DNA of 9,386 bases from NCBI GenBank assembly GCA_947039055.1, contig CAMQYB010000059.1, forward strand, positions 1 through 9,386. Direction: 5' to 3'. Below, piece after piece: positions 7,330-9,386 of the stretch. The notes under the pieces were generated by a model. That model searched no databases and was not told the origin of the DNA. It saw only the letters and a program-made list of their open reading frames with translations. The number at the start of each line of letters is the position of its first letter. Position 1 is the first letter of the stretch. Source of the DNA: an uncultured Deferribacteraceae bacterium (GTDB lineage: Bacteria > Chrysiogenota > Deferribacteres > Deferribacterales > Mucispirillaceae). The position numbers were made by a program, and so were the translations under genes.

Positions 7330-8541
7330 ATGAAGAAGTTATTGATATTAGTTTTAGGTATGGTTGTTTTTACAGCGTGTACTGATTTTGTAGATACTGA
7401 TAAGAATGGTGATGGAAGTGGTGGTAATGGCGGTGGTGGAAACACTTCATTAATAGAGATAACTGTCTTAAAAAGCAATTTAGGTGAAGTTACTGTTGGA
7501 TCAAAACAGGATGTAAAACTAACTGTTAAAAATAAAAGTACTACAGAAAAAATGAAATTATACTTACGTGAATTACCTGGCAGTTTCGTAACAACTACAT
7601 CTCTAGGAACTTGTACAATAGTTAATGGAGCTACGGGGAGTGAAAGTTATATTACTCAAAACTCTGGTGCAACTTGCACAATCACATATAAGTTAACTAT
7701 GCTTAGTACAGAAACTTCGCCATTCACATTAAAATTTAAAGATGCAAATGGAGAAAATATTGATGTGGTTATCGTATATACGATCGCTCAATCTACAAAC
7801 GAACTAGAAACACCGTTAATAAAGATAACACCGTCAAAGACAGACTTAGGCAGTGTAAAGATTGGCTCAAACCAACAATATGTTTTAACTGTTCAAAATA
7901 AAAGCACTACAGATAAAATGAAATTATATGAAGTGGTTACTATAAACATGAGTTTAATTGACATTGCAGAGTTCGGAAGTTGTCAACATGTAGATATTGA
8001 AAACGATATATATATTACCCAACAAGCTAGTGCAACTTGTAATATTACGTTTAACTTAGTTATGAAAGAGACACTTTTGGGATCTCCACTTGTAATAAAT
8101 TTTAAAGATGCAAATGGTGATAAACTCAGCGTAGTGTTAAACTATACACTTACCGCTTCTGACACTCCTAATGAAAACCTAACAACATCTTTGATAAAAA
8201 TCACTCCTGAAAAGAAGACTTTAGACACGGTAGCTATCGGTTCAAAACACACATTTACATATACTATTGAAAATCTGGACAAAACAGATAAAATGGTATT
8301 AACAATGCTTGGTTACAGAAACGGAGACCTAGTGGATAAACAGAATGGTATAGATATAGGGACTTGCAAACAACTTTCCAATGATAATCCTATTACCATT
8401 GGACAGGCGGCAGGTGCAACTTGTACTTTCACACATCAGTTAGTTATAAAAGAAACTATGGATGGCTCTCCTTTCGCAGTTTATTTTCAAGATGCAAATG
8501 GAACTAAACTTAATGTAGTGTTGAATTATACAATAGAATAA
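7330..8541 (+). CDS. lipoprotein with three Ig-like (ASH/choice-of-anchor-D-like) repeats
   Basis: This is a 403-residue secreted protein of no recognised named family. The ATG at 7330 is chosen over an in-frame upstream ATG because AGGAGA lies 7 nt upstream and the signal peptide starts there. M-K-K-L-L-I-L-V-L-G-M-V-V-F-T-A-C places the lipidated Cys at 17. An acidic, Gly-rich tether (22-38) lifts the body off the membrane. Three homologous domains follow at about 39-152, 161-274 and 286-402. Each has S/P-L-I-x-I at its start, L-G/D-x-V-x-I/V-G-S, two Cys (95/116, 218/237, 346/365, the second in S/G-A-T-C), S-P-x-x-x-x-F-x-D-A-N-G, and V-V-I/L-x-Y-T. The G-S and A-T-C spacing resembles ASH-type beta-sandwich domains. 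The Cys pairs probably form disulfides, implying exposure outside the cytoplasm. Function is unknown; adhesion or a surface structural role is only a guess. Confidence 0.88.
   Translation: MKKLLILVLGMVVFTACTDFVDTDKNGDGSGGNGGGGNTSLIEITVLKSNLGEVTVGSKQDVKLTVKNKSTTEKMKLYLRELPGSFVTTTSLGTCTIVNGATGSESYITQNSGATCTITYKLTMLSTETSPFTLKFKDANGENIDVVIVYTIAQSTNELETPLIKITPSKTDLGSVKIGSNQQYVLTVQNKSTTDKMKLYEVVTINMSLIDIAEFGSCQHVDIENDIYITQQASATCNITFNLVMKETLLGSPLVINFKDANGDKLSVVLNYTLTASDTPNENLTTSLIKITPEKKTLDTVAIGSKHTFTYTIENLDKTDKMVLTMLGYRNGDLVDKQNGIDIGTCKQLSNDNPITIGQAAGATCTFTHQLVIKETMDGSPFAVYFQDANGTKLNVVLNYTIE
7444..8535 (+). repeat. three coding repeats of about 115 residues
   Basis: Domain 1 is 7444-7785, domain 2 is 7810-8151 and domain 3 is 8185-8535. 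Domains 1 and 2 share a 40-bp stretch with 37 identical bases (7522-7561 and 7888-7927). Domains 2 and 3 are most alike at their ends (K-x-L-x-V-V-L-N-Y-T). The uneven similarity suggests duplication with later exchange between copies. Confidence 0.85.
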
Positions 8542-8562
8542 TTTTTTAATATTTAGTTAATA

Positions 8563-8596
8563 TATCATTACTATAAAATTTTAAATAGTAACGATA
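8563..8596. repeat. 12-bp inverted repeat (hairpin) after the lipoprotein gene
   Basis: TATCATTACTAT (8563-8574) and ATAGTAACGATA (8585-8596) pair with one mismatch around a 10-nt A/T loop. It lies between the stop codon and the terminator. It is very A/T-rich with no T-tract, so its role may be in mRNA 3'-end stability, or none. Confidence 0.55.
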
Positions 8597-8602
8597 AATA
8601 AT

Positions 8603-8634
8603 AGAAGGCACTTTTTTAAGTGTCTTTTATTTTC
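8603..8634 (+). terminator. rho-independent terminator
   Basis: The core stem GGCACTT/AAGTGTC (8607-8613 with 8618-8624, one G-U pair) has a TTTT loop. A/U pairs extend the stem on both sides, and TTTTATTTTCT follows. It separates the two lipoprotein genes, so the second needs its own promoter. The A-rich 5' arm means it may also work on the minus strand. Confidence 0.85.
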
Positions 8635-8664
8635 TCTAATTATATACATATATCTTAAAAGCTT

Positions 8665-8693
8665 TTGACTTATGATACTCTCTACTGTAAAAT
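8665..8693 (+). promoter_or_regulatory. promoter of the single-domain lipoprotein
   Basis: TTGACT (8665-8670), exactly 17 bp, TAAAAT (8688-8693): both hexamers are 5 of 6 to consensus. The leader is about 50 nt. The -35 shares TTGACTTA with the promoter of the upstream paralogue. Confidence 0.7.
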
Positions 8694-8750
8694 TTGTTTT
8701 ACATTTGACAAAATAATAAATAGCAAATTATAAATATAAGGAAGTACAAA

Positions 8751-9194
8751 ATGAAAAAAATATTAATAGCAGTTTTAGGTATGTTTCTATTTTCAGCGTG
8801 TATTGATTCTAAAAACAATGGAAGAGATATTGTTGCTATAGAAAATTTAAACACATCATTAATAGAAGTTGCCGTACAAAAAAAAGGTTTAGGAGCAGTA
8901 GCTGTTGGATCAGAACAAGCTTTTGAAATAAAATTTATCAATAAGGATACCGTTAATCAAACTGCATTCACATTAACTGGATATATTAATAACGATCTTA
9001 AAAACGGAACTTTAGACACAACTTGTGACTATACAATTAACCCTGATAAAGAAATTATGACGATTAATCTAAAAGCAGGAGCAACATGCAAATGGAAACA
9101 ACTTCTAAAAATGGCTGTTACAAATGAAGGCTCTCCATATGCAATATATCTAGAAGATGCAAATAATGACAAACTTACAGTAGTGATTAACTAA
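8751..9194 (+). CDS. lipoprotein with one Ig-like (ASH-like) domain, paralogue of the upstream gene
   Basis: A 147-residue lipoprotein. The signal peptide M-K-K-I-L-I-A-V-L-G-M-F-L-F-S-A-C gives Cys17 and is nearly identical in layout to its neighbour. The tether is shorter and lacks the Gly tract (18-33). The single domain (35-147) keeps N-T-S-L-I-E-V, L-G-A-V-A-V-G-S, the Cys pair 92/113 (A-G-A-T-C), G-S-P-x-x-x-Y-L-E-D-A-N and K-L-T-V-V-I-N. AAGGA lies 8 nt before the ATG. It ends at V-V-I-N-stop, where all three domains of the paralogue continue Y-T-I/L. The stop TAA stands exactly where Tyr TAT would be, and the next codons ACA ATT TAA still encode T-I-stop, so the tail was probably lost by one base change. 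The stop lies inside the first 69-bp repeat unit. Function is unknown. Confidence 0.86.
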   Translation: MKKILIAVLGMFLFSACIDSKNNGRDIVAIENLNTSLIEVAVQKKGLGAVAVGSEQAFEIKFINKDTVNQTAFTLTGYINNDLKNGTLDTTCDYTINPDKEIMTINLKAGATCKWKQLLKMAVTNEGSPYAIYLEDANNDKLTVVIN

Positions 9195-9386
9195 ACAATT
9201 TAACTCATAATAATAAATTAGTAACTATAGTTAGTCGCAATTAAACTCGTGGTAATTAGCTGAACAATTTAACTCATAATAATAAATTAGTAACTATAAT
9301 TAGTCGCAATTAAACTAGTAATAATTAACTGAACAATTTAACTCATAATAATAAATTAGTAACTATAGTTAGTCGCAATTAAACTC
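9180..9386. repeat. 69-bp tandem repeat array, three units (continues past the window)
   Basis: Units are 9180-9248, 9249-9317 and 9318-9386, all exactly 69 bp. Units 1 and 2 differ at 6 positions, 1 and 3 at 3, and 2 and 3 at 5; nearly all are A/G changes. Unit 1 begins inside the last four sense codons of the lipoprotein gene and contains its stop. Within each unit CAATTTAACTC and CAATTAAACTC form an internal 11-bp near-repeat, and units 1 and 3 carry the perfect 12-bp palindrome TAACTATAGTTA. There are no long ORFs and no spacers, so it is not a CRISPR. Confidence 0.95.

Noticed and set aside
7173..7478. Minus-strand ORF over the lipoprotein start, with a Pro-rich tract
   Set aside because: The Pro-rich tract is the reverse complement of the Gly-rich tether, and there is no ribosome site or family match.
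9180..9386. CRISPR array or iteron origin
   Set aside because: The units are contiguous with no spacers, and no rep or cas gene is present in the window.

Overview
This window is AT-rich DNA, almost certainly from a diderm (LPS-bearing) bacterium. Besides leuS it carries an LptE-type LPS-assembly lipoprotein and three lipoprotein signal peptides in all. The codons are strongly A/T-ending and the gaps between genes are full of short A/T repeats. The lineage cannot be fixed from the sequence alone. A low-GC, host-associated or anaerobic diderm such as a Deferribacterota member (for example Mucispirillum-like) would fit, but that is only an impression from gene content and composition.

Layout. 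(1) Positions 1-100 hold a 9-bp tandem repeat abutting the stop codon of the first gene. (2) Positions 100-2651 are a minus-strand operon transcribed birA (biotin protein ligase) -> coaX (type III pantothenate kinase, TTG start) -> rodZ-like (HTH, one membrane helix, DUF4115). Biotin attachment and CoA synthesis are therefore coupled to a cell-shape protein. (3) Positions 2652-2931 are a divergent promoter region with a 17-bp perfect palindrome lying on the predicted birA -10 element. (4) Positions 2932-6935 are the plus-strand operon leuS -> lptE -> holA, tightly packed, a well-known neighbourhood in diderm bacteria. (5) Positions 6936-7329 are a long noncoding stretch with a weak terminator-like hairpin, degenerate direct repeats, an (AT)n tract and a promoter. 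(6) Positions 7330-9194 hold two paralogous secreted lipoproteins of no recognised family. The first has three copies and the second one copy of a domain of about 115 residues with a conserved Cys pair, resembling ASH/'choice-of-anchor D' Ig-like modules. Each gene has its own promoter sharing TTGACTTA, with a rho-independent terminator between them. (7) Positions 9180-9386 are three exact-length 69-bp tandem units that begin inside the last codons of the second lipoprotein and run off the window.

The first two thirds are ordinary housekeeping genes. The last third is accessory in character. The most interesting points are the paired-Cys repeat lipoproteins, the 69-bp array that carries a copy of the lipoprotein gene's end (including a Tyr-to-stop change), and the palindrome placed over the birA promoter.
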